From: CAHJXF01 sp038240015
GTDB taxonomy: Bacteria; Pseudomonadota; Gammaproteobacteria; Burkholderiales; Burkholderiaceae_D
Assembly: GCA_038240015.1 (NCBI GenBank)
Contig: JBBSEF010000077.1
Location: 1 to 13,953 of the forward strand
Direction of reading: 5' to 3'
Length of the DNA: 13,953 nt
In this document: positions 12,857-13,953 of the stretch, in pieces
Numbering within the stretch: the stretch's first letter is position 1
Layout: every line of letters starts with the position of its first letter
The notes under the pieces: generated by a model
Told to the model about the DNA's origin: nothing
Databases searched by the model: none
The model's input: the letters and a program-made list of their open reading frames with translations, nothing else
Translations under genes and position numbers: made by a program

Positions 12857-13710
12857 GGCGTGCTGCCGCTCGTCGTCGGCGTTTCATCGGCGCGCACGAA
12901 GGGCGCACCGAGTTGTACGAGCCCCGCTTCGAGCGCTTCGAAGGCAGCATCGATACGGTCGATCGATCCCTTCACCCCGAGTTCGATGTGACGCTTCGCG
13001 CGCATGACGATGCGCGCGTCCTCACTGCCGGCGGCCGACTCATCGCCCACCGAGGGAAGACTGAACACCTTGATGCCGTCGAAGTCCGCTTCGATGTGCT
13101 CCATCAGCGGCGTGACCCTGGACTCGGGCGTCTCGAACACCAGCACCGAACGCTCGGCGCGTGGGGCGTGGTGGAAGAGCTCGGCATATTTCGTCTCGAG
13201 CACCCACTCGAGCATCGGCCACGCCATCACCGGAAAGCCCGGCACGAAGTAGTGCTCGCGAATGCAAAAGCCGGGGATCTGGTTGTACGGATTCGGAATG
13301 ATCGACGCACCGATCGGAAATTCGCCCATGCGCATGCGCTGCCTGTGCTCGGGAGAATCGAGCGGCAGAGGTGTGCCGCCCTGCGCATTCATCTTGTCGA
13401 TGCGGGCCTGAATCAGCTTCTCGGCCTCGGCATGCGGCGCGACCTCGATGCCCAATGCCTTTGCCGCGGCCTGCCGCGTCTGATCGTCCGGAGTCGCGCC
13501 GATGCCGCCGGTGACGAACACGACGTCGTCACTGTCGAACGTGCGCGTGAGCACCTCGGTGATGGCCGCGCGATCGTCGCTCACGTAGTGCGCCCACGAA
13601 AGTTGCAAGCCGCGCACCGACAACAGATCGATGACCTTGGACAGATGCTTGTCGGCGCGACGGCCCGAAAGAATTTCGTCCCCGACGATGACGACACCGA
13701 AGCGCTTCAA
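12853..13710 (-). CDS. CinA/MoaB-type molybdopterin-binding-fold protein
   Basis: A 285-residue protein with the MoCF/MoaB domain at its N-terminus: GVVIVGDEILSGRRAD (5-20), and TGGIGATPDD (67-76), the phosphate/pterin-binding loop. The following region PNPYNQIPGFCIREHYFVPGFP corresponds to the CinA middle domain. The C-terminal nicotinamide-nucleotide deamidase domain of full-length CinA is absent, so this is the short YfaY-like form; its own C-terminal part (ERSVLVFETPESRVTPLMEHIEADF) resembles the KH-like/COG1058 C-domain. Members act on ADP-ribose or nucleotide-like ligands, but the role of the short form is not settled. The start is TTG at 13710, supported by GGGAG 6 nt upstream and by overlap with the TGA of the preceding gene (TTGA). 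Its own stop overlaps the queC start. Confidence 0.87.
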   Translation of the reverse strand: MKRFGVVIVGDEILSGRRADKHLSKVIDLLSVRGLQLSWAHYVSDDRAAITEVLTRTFDSDDVVFVTGGIGATPDDQTRQAAAKALGIEVAPHAEAEKLIQARIDKMNAQGGTPLPLDSPEHRQRMRMGEFPIGASIIPNPYNQIPGFCIREHYFVPGFPVMAWPMLEWVLETKYAELFHHAPRAERSVLVFETPESRVTPLMEHIEADFDGIKVFSLPSVGDESAAGSEDARIVMRAKRHIELGVKGSIDRIDAAFEALEAGLVQLGAPFVRADETPTTSGSTP

Positions 13711-13952
13711 ACGATGCTCCCGTGCTCGTCGATGACGATGTCCCGCACGACGCCGCGCCCAATGTCGCGGCCGACACCGCTCTCGCCGCGCTCCGCGCGC
13801 AACCGCTCGAGTGCGCGCAATCCGTAATGCGTGAATGCGAGGCCTCCGAGTATCGGTACGACAAAAAACATCAGCGGCACGAAATTGAGCAGGCTGACGA
13901 TCGTCCCGATCGCGAAGAACGCCTTGCCGTGTCGCGAGAACAGGGTCGCGCG
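13707..13952 (-). CDS. EI24/CysZ-like membrane protein, C-terminal part
   Basis: The last 81 residues of a protein whose start is beyond the window end. The segment LFSRHGKAFFAIGTIVSLLNFVPLMFFVVPILGGLAFTHYGL matches, from memory, the C-terminal end of EI24-domain (CysZ-like) inner membrane proteins; in pieces, RHGKAFFAIG is the cytosolic approach and NFVPLMFFVVPILGGLAFTH the last hydrophobic hairpin. A hydrophilic tail follows, ending DIVIDEHGSIV. CysZ is a sulfate channel, but most EI24 relatives have no proven role and I do not assign sulfate transport. Its TGA (13709-13707) overlaps the TTG start of the next gene by TTGA, so the two are translationally coupled. Confidence 0.68.
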   Translation of the reverse strand, partial: RATLFSRHGKAFFAIGTIVSLLNFVPLMFFVVPILGGLAFTHYGLRALERLRAERGESGVGRDIGRGVVRDIVIDEHGSIV

Positions 13953-13953
13953 C

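Noticed and set aside
12778..13827. 349-codon open frame on the + strand across the EI24/CinA/queC genes
   Set aside because: It is antisense to three coupled genes with strong motifs and has no family features of its own.

Overview
The window reads as a GC-rich chromosomal segment of a heterotrophic proteobacterium, most likely betaproteobacterial (Burkholderiales-like). The grounds are a TIGR01841-type phasin (PHB granule protein), a PBP7-type endopeptidase, an acetylpolyamine-amidohydrolase-like deacetylase, a tartrate/D-malate dehydrogenase and palindromic REP-like elements of the CCCGGCG...GGCCGGG kind. The taxonomic call is inference; no rRNA, tRNA, phage or insertion sequence is present, and almost every base is in or next to a recognisable gene.

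Region 1 (1-4867, + strand): the C-terminal end of a DUF4258 protein and an overlapping YgiT/MqsA-type zinc-finger gene (together a toxin-antitoxin-like pair) run directly into a four-gene export operon: HlyD/MacA-type adaptor, MacB/LolD-type ATPase, and two separate FtsX-fold permeases. Junctions are tight (1-nt gap, GTGA overlap, 67-nt gap holding a REP-like palindrome, 18-nt gap). The set should form an ATP-driven tripartite exporter that borrows a TolC-like outer membrane channel encoded elsewhere.

Region 2 (4868-5008): a convergent intergenic spacer filled by an inverted pair of REP-like units, one of which carries three tandem copies of a 7-bp GC unit.

Region 3 (5009-11095, - strand): a run of six co-directional genes, read from right to left: histone-deacetylase-family amidohydrolase, EamA/DMT exporter, nitroreductase, a lipoprotein with two NTF2/SnoaL-like domains, a tartrate dehydrogenase-family enzyme, and, behind its own promoter and a 25-bp dyad, the D-alanyl-D-alanine endopeptidase PbpG. 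The first five genes are separated by 18-52 nt and could be one transcript; they do not form an obvious single pathway.

Region 4 (11096-12126): the divergent control region between the deacetylase and a phasin gene. It has a strong sigma-70-like promoter for the phasin, three TGC-N3-GCA dyads that resemble PhaR-type operators, a roughly 150-nt leader with a UUCG hairpin, and a rho-independent terminator after the phasin.

Region 5 (12071-13953, - strand): an EI24/CysZ-like membrane protein (cut by the window end), a CinA-type molybdopterin-binding-fold protein and QueC (preQ0 synthase) are joined by 4-nt stop/start overlaps (TTGA and GTGA). The phasin terminator lies inside the 3' end of the queC reading frame.

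I did not find a convincing new multi-gene defence or biosynthetic system. The most interesting signals are regulatory or structural: the TGC-N3-GCA array at the phasin/deacetylase divergence, the dyad at the pbpG promoter, the REP-like family including one copy inside the exporter operon, the terminator embedded in queC, and a tandem-repeat insertion in the lipoprotein.
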